Of a stretch of DNA of 64,000 bases, positions 34,752 to 43,654 are shown piece by piece (positions within the stretch are counted from its first letter, which is position 1; every line of letters starts with the position of its first letter). The DNA lies in the NCBI GenBank assembly GCA_040380855.1, contig JBEIIG010000004.1, forward strand, positions 41,208-105,207, given 5' to 3'. The notes below the pieces were generated by a model. It was given only the letters and a program-made list of their open reading frames with translations. It did no database searches and was not told the DNA's origin. The position numbers were made by a program, and so were the translations under genes. This stretch comes from VFMC01 sp040380855. GTDB lineage: Bacteria > Actinomycetota > Acidimicrobiia > Acidimicrobiales > Ilumatobacteraceae.

Positions 34752-34757
34752 ACCGTA
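34752..34757 (-). promoter_or_regulatory. Candidate -10 box (TACGGT)
   Basis: On the - strand TACGGT ends six bases before the ATG at 34745, with no ribosome site. It is another instance of the TAnnnT leaderless-like pattern, and it decides this start. Confidence 0.4.
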
Positions 34758-34819
34758 GGCGCGACCGAGGCATGGAAACAATCATCCGACCGAACGAATC
34801 GGAAATGAGATGAATACGG

Positions 34820-34841
34820 TCGGTGTCGACGAGTCGACCGA
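34820..34841 (-). terminator. Hairpin after the TPR-ligase gene
   Basis: TCGG-TG-TCGAC (34820-34830) can pair with GTCGACCGA (34833-34841) with a two-base bulge, directly downstream of the stop at 34859 on the - strand. The remaining bases of the 113-bp gap hold only the upstream gene's candidate promoter. Confidence 0.35.
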
Positions 34842-34858
34842 ACCCGGAATCGGTGCCG

Positions 34859-37081
34859 TCAGAGATCGGCGAGTGCATCCTCGGCCGCCGCCAGTCCGGG
34901 CATCAGTTCGAGTGCCCGCTGGTAGCGGGTCCGCGCCAGGGCGATGTCGCCGGCCGCTTCGGCCCGCTCGCCCGCCTTCACGTAGTACCCGGCGGCCCGT
35001 TCGCGCATCGCCGGGCCCTTGGGATTGGTGGCGAGCGCCTGCTCGAGAAGCGCGAGTGCCATATCGTCGTCGCCTGCAGCGGTGGCCACCATGCTCGCCT
35101 GCTCGAGCAGGTAGGGGTTGCCTTCGACCGATCCGAGCACCGGGACGAGTCCAGCGAGCGCAGCATCACTGTTGCGAGCGATACGTGCCACGGCGGAACG
35201 CACGACGCGGGTGCTGTTCACCCAAGGGGCCAACTCGATCGCACGCGAGTACTCACGGAGAGCGAGTTCGTCGTCGACGGCGAGCACGGCTCTGTTTCCG
35301 GCATCGGCGGCCGCCATTGCGCGGATCGGTCGGGCCGATACGGTCCACCACACGGCGAAGCACAGCACCACCGACGCAACCACCACGACGGGTGATACGC
35401 GTCGGGCGGCCACCGGCACCGATTCCTCGGCCATCGAGGCGACATCGTCGGAGGGCGCATCGTCCCATGCTCCGCTCGGCTCGGCCACGTAAGCGGCCGA
35501 AGCGCCTCCTCCATGGCCCAATGGCACAACGCCGACAGGCTGCGACATGGCAACCGCTAGCGCGACCGCTTCCTCGGCGGGCCGGTCGAGTACCTCTGCA
35601 GCCACCTCGGCGATCGCCGCTCCGGGAAGTCCTTCGGCTGAGCGCTCGATCGTCGTGCTGCGCAGCACACCGTGCTCGATGGCGAGCGCAACGATCAGTC
35701 CTGCCGTGATGAAGTGCATTGAGAACAACACAAGGCTCTCGATCGACACGAGCGACTGCACCTGGAATGCCAACCAGGCTGCACCGACTGAACCGACCAA
35801 CACTCGATCCTGTCCAGATGTCGCCCGCAGGCATCGGAACAGCGTCCGAGCGATCAGCCCGACGAACACCAGGTAGGCGAGTCCCAGCACCAGCCCACCG
35901 TTGGCGAACATCCCCAGCGGCACGCTGTGAGCGCTCGTCGAGATCCATTGCTCAAATCGTTCTGCGTGCCCTGCGGGACGCAGCCGCGTGAACAGTAGCC
36001 CGAAGGTGTCGAGACCGCTTCCCAGCACTGGATGCTGACGGAAGATGGCCGAGGCGGTGCGATAGAAGTCGCCGCGCTCGAGGAACCCGGTCGTCCAGCC
36101 TTGCTCGACGTAGCCGAGGGCGCGGCGAGACCCGCCGATAACGAGCACACCGAGACCGACACCTGCCCCAATGGCAATGCCGCGGCGATGTGCGCGCAAC
36201 GCGACAGGAGCCTGTAGGCGAGCGATCATCGGCCTCAGTGCCAGCAACGCGGCCACGCCCCCTGCCGAGATGATGATGAGCGATGCCGAGGGTGTCAGAG
36301 CCGGCACGATGAGCACACAGGCTGCGAGGAATCCCGCCACGAGCCAGTCGCCGAGCGATGCATGCGTCCACACAGCCCACGCCCCCAGAAAGAGCACCGT
36401 GGTGAGCGCAGCCACCGGCCCTTGGAACGACGAGAACACCGAAAGGCAGGCTGTGCAAGCCCCGAAGGCGGCACCACCGAGCACGCTCACCCACATCGGC
36501 GCATCGCGACGAAGCATGGTGTAGGCGACGAGCGGCAATACGACGGCGACGAATGCAGCACTGACATTGGGGTTTGCGAATGTCGACGTCCAGAGGTTCG
36601 TGAACGACTCGGCCTGCCAGGAGTACGGATCGTGATTGCTCACCTGGAGGAGCGCGTAGTTGGCAATTGGTAGGGCGACGAGCGTGCAGATCCAATTGAA
36701 CAGCTGCGTCCTGCGTGAATCGAATGCCAGCGCCGCAGCGATGAACACCGCAATCACGCACAGGTAGGTTCCAAGCCCGGTGTAGCGATCAGGTTGGCCG
36801 ACGAGAGAGTCGATGGGCGACATCGATGTGAGTGTGACGACCACCAACGCGGCCATGAGGGCGCCCGTTGCCACCAGCACTTGGCGCGGAACCGCTCGCC
36901 AGCCGTTCAGCCCCAGGTACATAGCCAAGGCTGCAACGACCAGTCCCCCGAGGCCCCACAGCGCCGTCGCCTTGACCACCTCGAACGAGCCGCTGACGCC
37001 GCGCCAGAAGACGAGCGGTACCACGACGACGACGGCGAGTACGAGCACGCGCATCGTGCTGCGCAGTTGTGCTGCAGTCAT
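34859..37081 (-). CDS. O-antigen ligase/polymerase-like membrane protein with C-terminal TPR domain
   Basis: 740 residues from the ATG at 37081, chosen because GAAGGAG lies eight bases upstream (an ATG at 37099 is in frame but has no ribosome site). About eleven N-terminal helices form an O-antigen-ligase-type core: LTSMSPIDSLVGQPDRYTGL in the first outer loop, TSTFANPNVSAAFVAVVLPL (the N-x-N helix), HPVLGSGLDTFGLLF and TSAHSVPLGMFANGGLVLGL (the 'H-N'-like loop end). Residues about 570-740 hold another helix and several TPR-like repeats (EYSRAIELAPW; ALLEQALATNPKG; RYQRALELMP). WaaL/Wzy-TPR fusions are known, often in protein-glycan transfer. It is the first gene in the lower-GC stretch. Confidence 0.83.
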   Translation of the reverse strand: MTAAQLRSTMRVLVLAVVVVVPLVFWRGVSGSFEVVKATALWGLGGLVVAALAMYLGLNGWRAVPRQVLVATGALMAALVVVTLTSMSPIDSLVGQPDRYTGLGTYLCVIAVFIAAALAFDSRRTQLFNWICTLVALPIANYALLQVSNHDPYSWQAESFTNLWTSTFANPNVSAAFVAVVLPLVAYTMLRRDAPMWVSVLGGAAFGACTACLSVFSSFQGPVAALTTVLFLGAWAVWTHASLGDWLVAGFLAACVLIVPALTPSASLIIISAGGVAALLALRPMIARLQAPVALRAHRRGIAIGAGVGLGVLVIGGSRRALGYVEQGWTTGFLERGDFYRTASAIFRQHPVLGSGLDTFGLLFTRLRPAGHAERFEQWISTSAHSVPLGMFANGGLVLGLAYLVFVGLIARTLFRCLRATSGQDRVLVGSVGAAWLAFQVQSLVSIESLVLFSMHFITAGLIVALAIEHGVLRSTTIERSAEGLPGAAIAEVAAEVLDRPAEEAVALAVAMSQPVGVVPLGHGGGASAAYVAEPSGAWDDAPSDDVASMAEESVPVAARRVSPVVVVASVVLCFAVWWTVSARPIRAMAAADAGNRAVLAVDDELALREYSRAIELAPWVNSTRVVRSAVARIARNSDAALAGLVPVLGSVEGNPYLLEQASMVATAAGDDDMALALLEQALATNPKGPAMRERAAGYYVKAGERAEAAGDIALARTRYQRALELMPGLAAAEDALADL

Positions 37082-37241
37082 CGACCCGGCTCCTTCCATG
37101 TGTGCGGGGTGGATCGAGAGATCGGTCCGAGCGGTGACTGTTCGGCACGCAGGGCAGATGTCAATCGGTTTCTCCCGCGGCCAACACTCTGCTGCCCTAG
37201 CCTCGGGTTCACCCCCTTCGAGCCTGGAGCCTTGACGTTCT

Positions 37242-38426
37242 GTGTCCGATCATCCTCGCCTTCCGCTGATCGTGCTCGTTGATCTTCCGTTGGCCCCGCA
37301 CGAGGTACAGCAGCACGGCCTCGCGCGTCTCGGAGAGCAGTTCGAGGTGCATCTGCTCATCGTTGGAACGATGGTGCTCAGGGATCCGCCACGCAACCTA
37401 GACCCGGTGCCAGGAGGGCAGGATGGAGTGCGTGTCGACGATCCCGCCTCCTTTCAGGCGCTGATCAAGAAACTCATGCCTGCGCGACCAGTGGTCCTGG
37501 ATGCTGCCGGCGAATCGCTGGCGATGCTCCGCTGTCGGCGTTGGCTCGCTCAGCACGACGTTCCCCGAATCGTGCTGCGTGGCTCACCGCTGCCAAGCCC
37601 TGCGCGCGAGGGCGGGATTGCAAATCGACTCGCCACGCTGTGGCGTATGGGCGAGGTGCGCTATGCGATTCGCCATCGCTTCGCACGTTGGTTCACGCCT
37701 CCCCCCCGGACGGTCGTGATTGCCGGGAGCGACGCTGAACAAGCAGGCAGCGAAGAGGTCGTCAGCGGCCATACGTATGACTACGACCGCTACCTCGAGG
37801 CGGCGACCGCAACCCGCCTGATCGACGGACCGTACGTTGTGTTCGTCGATGTTGATGCTGCACGCAACCGCGACGTCGAGTTACTCGGCATCGCAGCGCC
37901 GGTGACACCCGCCCCGTACCACGCAGCCATGTGCCGACTGTTCGATCTCATCGAGCACGTCATGGGCGTGCCGGTCGTGGTCGCAGCTCATCCGCGAAGC
38001 CGGTACACGGCTGGTGAGCATCCCTTCGGCGAGCGGGCCTTGATCGTCGGGTCGACGCCTGTACTGGTCCGCGACTCATCGCTGGTTCTCGATCAGGGAT
38101 CAACCGCACTCTCTCTGGCGGTGCTGTGGCAACGACCGATCGTTGTCGTCACTACAGCAGAGATCACCGGTAGTGAGGTAATGCCTCATCTGGAGGTACG
38201 TCGGGAACTGCTCGGGGTTCCCCTCGTTGATGCCGATTCGGTCGACCGCCATCAGCTTGCGGCGGCAGTTGCCGCACCAATACGCGAAGAGCGCTACGCC
38301 GGGTACGTGCGCCGTTTCGTGAAGGCGGGTGGAGAGGACCGCCCGACTGCGGAGATCGTCGCTGAGGTGGTAACTCGCCTCGGCGGGAGCGGCCGCGCGC
38401 CTCGTGGCACCCACCCTGGTCGGTAG
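37242..38426 (+). CDS. Putative GT-B surface-carbohydrate protein, unassigned family
   Basis: 394 residues from a GTG at 37242. A TAGCCT at 37198-37203 may be the -10. LPLIVLVDLPLAPHEVQQHGL opens a Rossmann-like first lobe, with a second lobe after about 190 (DGPYVVFVDVDAAR). Near residues 275-300, LDQGSTALSLAVLWQRPIVV has the G-S-T/S-x-L pattern that polysaccharide Kdo/sialyl-type GT-B proteins and the neighbouring protein at 52531 show (DSSLGYEML). I do not recognise a defined family. Its position at the border of the nonulosonate cassette makes it a candidate nonulosonate transferase; this is inference. Confidence 0.55.
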   Translation: MSDHPRLPLIVLVDLPLAPHEVQQHGLARLGEQFEVHLLIVGTMVLRDPPRNLDPVPGGQDGVRVDDPASFQALIKKLMPARPVVLDAAGESLAMLRCRRWLAQHDVPRIVLRGSPLPSPAREGGIANRLATLWRMGEVRYAIRHRFARWFTPPPRTVVIAGSDAEQAGSEEVVSGHTYDYDRYLEAATATRLIDGPYVVFVDVDAARNRDVELLGIAAPVTPAPYHAAMCRLFDLIEHVMGVPVVVAAHPRSRYTAGEHPFGERALIVGSTPVLVRDSSLVLDQGSTALSLAVLWQRPIVVVTTAEITGSEVMPHLEVRRELLGVPLVDADSVDRHQLAAAVAAPIREERYAGYVRRFVKAGGEDRPTAEIVAEVVTRLGGSGRAPRGTHPGR

Positions 38427-38478
38427 TGTGGCCCCCAGCCGCGCCGAGTCCAGCTACTTGATCAACGAGGAGTCGAGA

Positions 38479-39618
38479 ATGCCCGAAGGGCCCAAGCATG
38501 TGGCTGCACCAAACGTCTTCCGGTGCACCAGCTGCCTCAATATGTCGACACGGCCACGCATCTCGTTCGATGAGCAGGGCAGATGCAATGCGTGTCAGTG
38601 GGCCGAGACCAAGCGGTCCATGGACTGGACATCACGCATGAGGGAACTCGAGGCGCTTCTCGAACGTCAGCGATCCGCTGATGGCGCCTTCGATTGCGTC
38701 GTACCGGTGAGCGGCGGCAAGGACGGGTCCTACGTCGCACACCGCCTGAAGCACGACTTCGGAATGAACCCGCTGGCCATCACCATTCGCCCGCCCCTCG
38801 CCTTGCCGCTCGGCGATCGCAACCTCTACAACTTCGTGATGTCGGGCTACAGCCACATTCACGTCACACCTGATCCACGAGCGATGCAGGTACTCAATCG
38901 GCAAGGGTTCATCGAGAAGGGTTTCCCCTACTTCGGCTGGCTCATCTCAATGCAGGCAGCAGTGGTTCGCCTGGCCTGCCAGCTGCGCATCGGCCTGATC
39001 TTCTACGGGGAGGACGGCGAGGTGGAGTACGGCGGGACGATCCAGACGAGCCGAGAACCGGTGTACACCATCGACTACATGAAGCAGGTGTACCTCGAAG
39101 GCGGGTACGACCACGTGCTCCAGTCGAGCGGCCTCGACCCGGGGGTGCTGCAGTTCTTCCGGTTTCCCTCCGACGATGAGCGTCGTGGGGTAGACCTGAA
39201 GATCACGCATTGGTCGTACTTCGAGTCGTGGGACCCCTACCGCAACTATCTCGTTGCGAAAGCACACTGCGGCCTCGAGGAAGCCGATGCCACGAACTCG
39301 GGCACCTTCACCAACTTCGCCCAGAACGATCAGGCGCTGTACGCGTTGCACGCGTATCTGATGTACCTGAAGTTCGGATTCGGTCGCGCCACGCAAGATG
39401 CGGGAATCGAGATCCGTCGTGGCGCCATGACCCGCGAACAGGGCCTGAATCTGGTTCGCCTCTACGACGGCCAGTATCCCGAGGAGTTCATACCCGCCTA
39501 TCTCGACTACTACGAGATGACGCAGGATGAGTTCGACGCTGTGCTTGCTCGGTGGGTGAACAAGGACTTGTTCGAACTCGTCGACGGCCGGTGGGAACCG
39601 AGGTTTCCCTTCACATGA
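38479..39618 (+). CDS. N-acetyl sugar amidotransferase (PseA/WbpG family)
   Basis: 379 residues from the ATG at 38479 (GAGGAG upstream). A zinc-type CTSC...CNAC pair of motifs (about 16-39) is followed by the PP-loop VPVSGGKDGSYVAHRL (about 76-91) of ATP-dependent amidotransferases. The family is known from pseudaminic/legionaminic acid and O-antigen work (PseA, WbpG): it activates an N-acetyl group with ATP and uses ammonia to make an acetamidino (amidine) group. The ammonia comes from a HisH/HisF pair, and exactly those genes follow with a 4-bp overlap. The length is normal for the family. It should modify the legionaminic-type sugar made by the convergent operon. Confidence 0.9.
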   Translation: MPEGPKHVAAPNVFRCTSCLNMSTRPRISFDEQGRCNACQWAETKRSMDWTSRMRELEALLERQRSADGAFDCVVPVSGGKDGSYVAHRLKHDFGMNPLAITIRPPLALPLGDRNLYNFVMSGYSHIHVTPDPRAMQVLNRQGFIEKGFPYFGWLISMQAAVVRLACQLRIGLIFYGEDGEVEYGGTIQTSREPVYTIDYMKQVYLEGGYDHVLQSSGLDPGVLQFFRFPSDDERRGVDLKITHWSYFESWDPYRNYLVAKAHCGLEEADATNSGTFTNFAQNDQALYALHAYLMYLKFGFGRATQDAGIEIRRGAMTREQGLNLVRLYDGQYPEEFIPAYLDYYEMTQDEFDAVLARWVNKDLFELVDGRWEPRFPFT

Positions 39619-40253
39619 CCACCTTGCCCAAGGTCGGGATCGTCGATTACGGGATGGGAAATCTCTGGTCGCTGACCTCAGCACTCACTCATGTCGGTGC
39701 CCACGTTGTGCTCGTCGACCGGCCGGATGACCTACCGCATTTCAGTCATCTCGTTCTGCCAGGTGTGGGATCGTTTCGCCGGGCGTCGGAGCGACTCGCG
39801 GAGTCGGGGCTCGGCGACGCCATCGTCGACCGCGTCAACCACGGCGGCTCCGTGCTTCTCGGAATCTGCCTCGGTATGCAGTTGATGGGGGTCGGGTCCC
39901 CCGAGGACGGGTGGTCGCCCGGCCTCAATCTCGTGCCGGTTACGACCGAGCGATTCCACGACGAGGAGGTCGAACGCCGCCGCATTCCCCACATCGGCTT
40001 CGCGAGCACTCGGTTTCCACAGGGCAACGAAGGCCTGTTCGCTGGCCTCCGCGAGACGACCGACTTCTACTTCGTTCACTCATACCGCATGCTGCCCGAG
40101 GGCGACCTCGGAGCAACCGCCGTCTGCGACTACGGAGTCAGTTACCTTGCCGGGTTCGACCGCGGCAACGTGTGCGCCACCCAGTTCCACCCCGAGAAGA
40201 GCCAGCAACAAGGCCTCCACCTCTTGCGCAACTTTGTCGATCGGAAGCCCTGA
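39615..40253 (+). CDS. hisH: HisH-type glutamine amidotransferase serving the sugar amidotransferase
   Basis: 212 residues; the ATG overlaps the preceding stop (ATGA). Class I glutaminase of the imidazole-glycerol-phosphate-synthase type: GIVDYGMGNLWSL (5' oxyanion strand motif), LPGVGSF, nucleophile Cys in LLGICLGMQLMG (about 78-89), and His-x-Glu in TQFHPEKSQQQG. It releases ammonia from glutamine. No histidine biosynthesis genes lie nearby, and the gene sits between the PseA-like amidotransferase and a HisF-like partner. Supply of ammonia for amidine formation is therefore the better reading, as in WbpG/HisH2/HisF2 systems. Confidence 0.9.
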   Translation: MTTLPKVGIVDYGMGNLWSLTSALTHVGAHVVLVDRPDDLPHFSHLVLPGVGSFRRASERLAESGLGDAIVDRVNHGGSVLLGICLGMQLMGVGSPEDGWSPGLNLVPVTTERFHDEEVERRRIPHIGFASTRFPQGNEGLFAGLRETTDFYFVHSYRMLPEGDLGATAVCDYGVSYLAGFDRGNVCATQFHPEKSQQQGLHLLRNFVDRKP

Positions 40254-41027
40254 ATGCTGAAACGGCTCGTCTTCACCTTGCTCTACGACAACGGGAGTTT
40301 CGTGTTGAGCCGGAACTTCCGCCTGCAGCGAGTGGGAGACGTGCGTTGGCTGAAGCGCAACTATCACTTTGGAACCGTTGCCGAGTCGATCGACGAGTTG
40401 GTGATCCTCGACGTCACTCGCGGCCAGCGCGATCTCCCGCGCTTCTGCTCCGCGGTTCGAAGTGTCACCGAGGCCTGTTTCGTTCCCGTCGCAGTAGGCG
40501 GCGGCATCTCGTCCATGTCCACGGTGGAGCAACTCTTGCTCGCCGGTGCCGACAAGGTGGTCGTGAACTCGCTGCTCGTCGACGACCCCGGTGAGGTAGC
40601 GGCAATCGCCGAAGTGATCGGGGCTCAGTCGGTGGTGGCCTCGATCGACGTTCGTCGCGGCGACGATCGCACACCGTGGGTCGTCATCTCCCAGGCAGAA
40701 CGCGAGACAGGCCGAACCCTCTTCGAGCATGTGCAAGCGGTCACCAGCATGCCGATTGGCGAGTTGTACGTGAACTCCGTCGATCAAGACGGAACGGGCA
40801 TGGGGCTCGACCTCGAGATGGTGGCACAGTTGGGCGACGGTTTCTCCCAACCGCTGATTCTCGCTGGTGGCGTCGGTCACTCGCAGCACCTGTTCCAGGG
40901 GTTGTCACTTCCTACGGTCAGCGCGGTGGCAACCGCGAACCTCCTCAACTTCGTGGGCGACGGCCTGCAACGAGCCCGAACTGAATTGCGCGAGCGGGGC
41001 GTTCCGCTCGCAGTGTTCGGCCTGTGA
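40254..41027 (+). CDS. hisF: HisF-type cyclase-like partner of the sugar amidotransferase
   Basis: 257 residues starting on the base after the HisH stop. A (beta-alpha)8-barrel HisF pattern is visible: LVILDVTRGQRDL, VPVAVGGGISSM (phosphate loop, about 78-89), DKVVVNSLLVDD, VVASIDVRRGDD, VNSVDQDGTGMGLDLEMV (catalytic-type Asp) and LILAGGVGHSQHLFQGL. The first strand (FTLLYDNGSFVLSRNF) resembles HisF2-type proteins from glycan loci rather than the LDVKDGRVVKG of true histidine HisF. It should channel ammonia to the PseA-like enzyme. It ends convergently 14 bp from the GT8 gene. Confidence 0.88.
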   Translation: MLKRLVFTLLYDNGSFVLSRNFRLQRVGDVRWLKRNYHFGTVAESIDELVILDVTRGQRDLPRFCSAVRSVTEACFVPVAVGGGISSMSTVEQLLLAGADKVVVNSLLVDDPGEVAAIAEVIGAQSVVASIDVRRGDDRTPWVVISQAERETGRTLFEHVQAVTSMPIGELYVNSVDQDGTGMGLDLEMVAQLGDGFSQPLILAGGVGHSQHLFQGLSLPTVSAVATANLLNFVGDGLQRARTELRERGVPLAVFGL

Positions 41028-41041
41028 TCGCCCCGCTTCGC

Positions 41042-41968
41042 TCATCGGAGCAGTCGCTTTCCGATGCTGACCAGTCGTTGCCGGGCGCTCGGCGGTTCCG
41101 GCTTCACGTTGCGATAGTCGGTTCTCCCCAACAGGGCTCGCCACTCGGCGGTAGCAGTGTCTCGACAGCCTTGCTTCCACGGCTTGTCTGCTCCCGTGAA
41201 ATGGATGATGGCTGGGTTGTTGATCGCCTCGTCCACCTCGTCGCGGTCGAAGGCGGTGTACGCAAAGTGAGATGGCTCTCGAAGCGTCGCCTCCTGATTC
41301 CATCGCAACTCCAGACGCGCGAAATCCCCACGAAGTACTCCGTTGAAGCCGTCCTGATCGGCGGTGTGCAGTTCGTCTCGGTGTCGGGTGACGAAGTCGA
41401 GCACAGCGCGGCCGAGGTCGCGTTGGCGCCACCTGTCCGTGTCGATGACCAGCACACCCGAGTTGAGGTAGGGCACATCCGGTGCAAGGCCGAGCGATCG
41501 CCAGGCAGCGAGTCCGTACGGGTTCGAAACGTGCGGAACGGTTGCCGATTGAGCTGCGGCGATGGCGGAGGCACCGAGATCGACGTGGAAAATGGGTGAC
41601 AGGTCTTCGCGCACGATGAGATCGGCGTCGAGGTAGAGGATGCGATCGACATCCTCCGGGAGCAGGTCCACTGCCAGCAGGCGCCCATACGCCGCACGGT
41701 TCAGGCGACCAACCGTTGGAACGTCTGCAGGCAGCCGGTTCTCGATGGACACGAAGCGGACCTCGAGTCCGGGTGCCGAATCGACGATTCTTTCCTGATC
41801 CTGCGCCGAGATACCGAGCGACAGCACCGACACGACGGTGGCCACGTCTTGCGGCTGGCTCTCGGACAGCGAGCGCAGTGTGACGGCAAGAGGAACGACG
41901 TAGCCCGCATCGCTGCAGAGGAAGATGTGTCGAACCTCGCGCGCTGAATCCGTTGTGCCCCCCGTCAT
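41042..41968 (-). CDS. Glycosyltransferase family 8
   Basis: 308 residues from the ATG at 41968 that overlaps the preceding stop (ATGA). GT8 features: HIFLCSDAGYVVPLAVTLRSL opening, RILYLDADLIVREDLSPI (DxD, about 90-107), VPYLNSGVLVIDTDRWR, and HFTGADKPWKQGC near 263-275 (the H-F-x-G-x-x-K-P-W motif). These are retaining enzymes using UDP-glucose or UDP-galactose. It is the last gene of the 12-gene leftward operon and faces HisF. Confidence 0.9.
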   Translation of the reverse strand: MTGGTTDSAREVRHIFLCSDAGYVVPLAVTLRSLSESQPQDVATVVSVLSLGISAQDQERIVDSAPGLEVRFVSIENRLPADVPTVGRLNRAAYGRLLAVDLLPEDVDRILYLDADLIVREDLSPIFHVDLGASAIAAAQSATVPHVSNPYGLAAWRSLGLAPDVPYLNSGVLVIDTDRWRQRDLGRAVLDFVTRHRDELHTADQDGFNGVLRGDFARLELRWNQEATLREPSHFAYTAFDRDEVDEAINNPAIIHFTGADKPWKQGCRDTATAEWRALLGRTDYRNVKPEPPSARQRLVSIGKRLLR

Positions 41969-43134
41969 GACGTGCCCACCGTCGTGAAGCGATTCGTCGG
42001 TCGAATAAAGCCGTCGACACCGAGGCCAGCATCGATCACCCGCCAGAAGGTGTCGGTGTCGACGAGTTCCCGGATACGACGGAAGCCGTTCTCTGCGATG
42101 CGCGTTCGCACCTCTCGGTCGCCGAGTACCCACTCGATCTGCTTGGCTGCATCGACTGCATCGCCGCATGGGACGAAATCGATGTGTGGCCGAAAGAAGG
42201 CAGCCACACCCGGCACCTCAGGAGCTACCAGCAGGCTGCCTGCAGCCAGTGCCTCGGTGTATCGGTACAGGAGATGCGGAACACCGAGGGCATCAATTCC
42301 AGGCCCACTGAGTTGGTCGGCAGTGGTTAACACGACCCCGGCGTCGACGAGGCGTTGCCAGTAGCGGGGGTTCGGATCTCGGGGTTCCCCGAGCACCCGA
42401 GTCGTGAGTCGCAACTCGATTCCACGTGCAGCGAGCAACTTCTGTGTCGTGAGAAGATAGGTCGTTCTCGGCTCGTACAACGACCCCGTGAACAGGGCAC
42501 CCGTGGCTTCTGCCACAGCATCGTGCCTGCTGCGGGTGTCGGCGAGCACACGCAAGGTCGCCTGTGAGATCGGCATGAAGAGCGGGCCGATCACCCTGTG
42601 GTGTGGGAAGAACGGACGAATGGCGCTGGCCTGCATCAGCGTGACGCAGACACCATTCACCGCTGTGACGATCGATGTCTGTAGCCTCCAGCGCCTCACC
42701 GGAACATCGGTGATTCGTCCGATCGGCGTGATGCCGTACCACTGCAGCAGCCCCGCGAGGGCAATGCACTGCCTGAGCCCACGGCCACCCTGTTCGCTCC
42801 CGGTGCGCGGGTCGTACACGAAGTGTGTGATGCTCCCGCCGCGCAGGTAGGGAAGCAATTCACGGATGTACCGTTCGCGATCAACGATCGAGATAGCGAC
42901 CACACCATTTGCGCCGAAGTACTCGCGGGCACTCGCTGCAAGTTCCTCGTATTCGATGATCTGCCACCCTCGCGTTCCAGCATCGAGGCCGATCGTGCTG
43001 ACCGGTTCACGGCGGCGTTTCGATCGTGCGTGCGGCGACACAACCCGAAGCGCCCGCAGGACCACTCCGATCAGCCACACCGCCAAGCCTGCCGTCAAGC
43101 GGTCGCGCCGCCGAGGGCGAACTTCCTTCGTCAT
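41965..43134 (-). CDS. GT-B glycosyltransferase, CgeB-like C-terminus
   Basis: 389 residues; the ATG at 43134 overlaps the acyltransferase stop. A basic/hydrophobic N-terminus (RLTAGLAVWLIGVVLRALRVV) may be a membrane anchor. The second half holds FTGSLYEPRTTYLL, a central VVLTTADQLSGPG strand, and RYTEALAAGSLLVAPEVPG, then AAFFRPHIDFVPCGD and a terminal helix series. This follows the 'glycosyl transferases group 1_2' pattern (CgeB/SpsA-like). Probably it transfers a sugar in the same glycan as the nonulosonate. No precise function can be given. Confidence 0.72.
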   Translation of the reverse strand: MTKEVRPRRRDRLTAGLAVWLIGVVLRALRVVSPHARSKRRREPVSTIGLDAGTRGWQIIEYEELAASAREYFGANGVVAISIVDRERYIRELLPYLRGGSITHFVYDPRTGSEQGGRGLRQCIALAGLLQWYGITPIGRITDVPVRRWRLQTSIVTAVNGVCVTLMQASAIRPFFPHHRVIGPLFMPISQATLRVLADTRSRHDAVAEATGALFTGSLYEPRTTYLLTTQKLLAARGIELRLTTRVLGEPRDPNPRYWQRLVDAGVVLTTADQLSGPGIDALGVPHLLYRYTEALAAGSLLVAPEVPGVAAFFRPHIDFVPCGDAVDAAKQIEWVLGDREVRTRIAENGFRRIRELVDTDTFWRVIDAGLGVDGFIRPTNRFTTVGTS

Positions 43135-43649
43135 GTATTCGGTCCGATGTGTTGCTGACGGGTGTCGCCGATGACGACAGCAGGAACGCCTGCGACGATG
43201 GAGTGGGCTGGAACGCTCTTGGTCACCACGGCACCCGCAGCGACGATCGAGTTCGGTCCGATCGTCACTCCGCCCGAGATGATCGCTCCCGAAGCAATCC
43301 AGCAACCTTCGCCGATCACGATGTCGTATCCGGTTGGCGGTACCTCGTTGTCGTCGCCACCCCAACCCGCAGCGGAGCCCTGTTGCAGACTCACCCTGCG
43401 GCCCGAGTCGAATCGGTGGCGGCCCGTGAGGAGCATCACGTTGTAGCCGAACGCGCAGTGGTCACCAACCGTGATTCGTCCGCTCGCGGTGTTGAACAGA
43501 GTGTTCGCTAGGCCTACCCGCTTGCCGATCGTCACCAGGTCGGCTGAGCCGTCGATGAAATGGGTGTTGTACACGAAGAACCCGAGGAATCGCACGACCG
43601 GCCGCATCGGGCCACGGAGCCGCAATTGGAGCTTGTGTGCGAACGACAT
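43131..43649 (-). CDS. Hexapeptide-repeat acyltransferase
   Basis: 172 residues from the ATG at 43649. Left-handed beta-helix repeats of the [LIV]GxxxX type dominate (VTIGKRVGLANTLFNTASG; ITVGDHCAFGYNVML; IVIGEGCWIASGAIISGGV; TIGPNSIVAAGAVV), and a catalytic-type His lies in LLTGRHRFDS. These enzymes use acetyl-CoA to acetylate a sugar hydroxyl or amine. In this operon it may be the N-acetyltransferase (LegH role) or an O-acetyltransferase; the WcaF-like pattern points to O-acetylation. The gene overlaps the following GT by 4 bp. Confidence 0.8.
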   Translation of the reverse strand: MSFAHKLQLRLRGPMRPVVRFLGFFVYNTHFIDGSADLVTIGKRVGLANTLFNTASGRITVGDHCAFGYNVMLLTGRHRFDSGRRVSLQQGSAAGWGGDDNEVPPTGYDIVIGEGCWIASGAIISGGVTIGPNSIVAAGAVVTKSVPAHSIVAGVPAVVIGDTRQQHIGPNT

Positions 43650-43654
43650 GGTGC

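Noticed and set aside
39615..41027. hisH and hisF as histidine biosynthesis genes
   Set aside because: No other his genes are near, the first strand of HisF is atypical, and both directly follow a PseA/WbpG-like enzyme that needs their ammonia.
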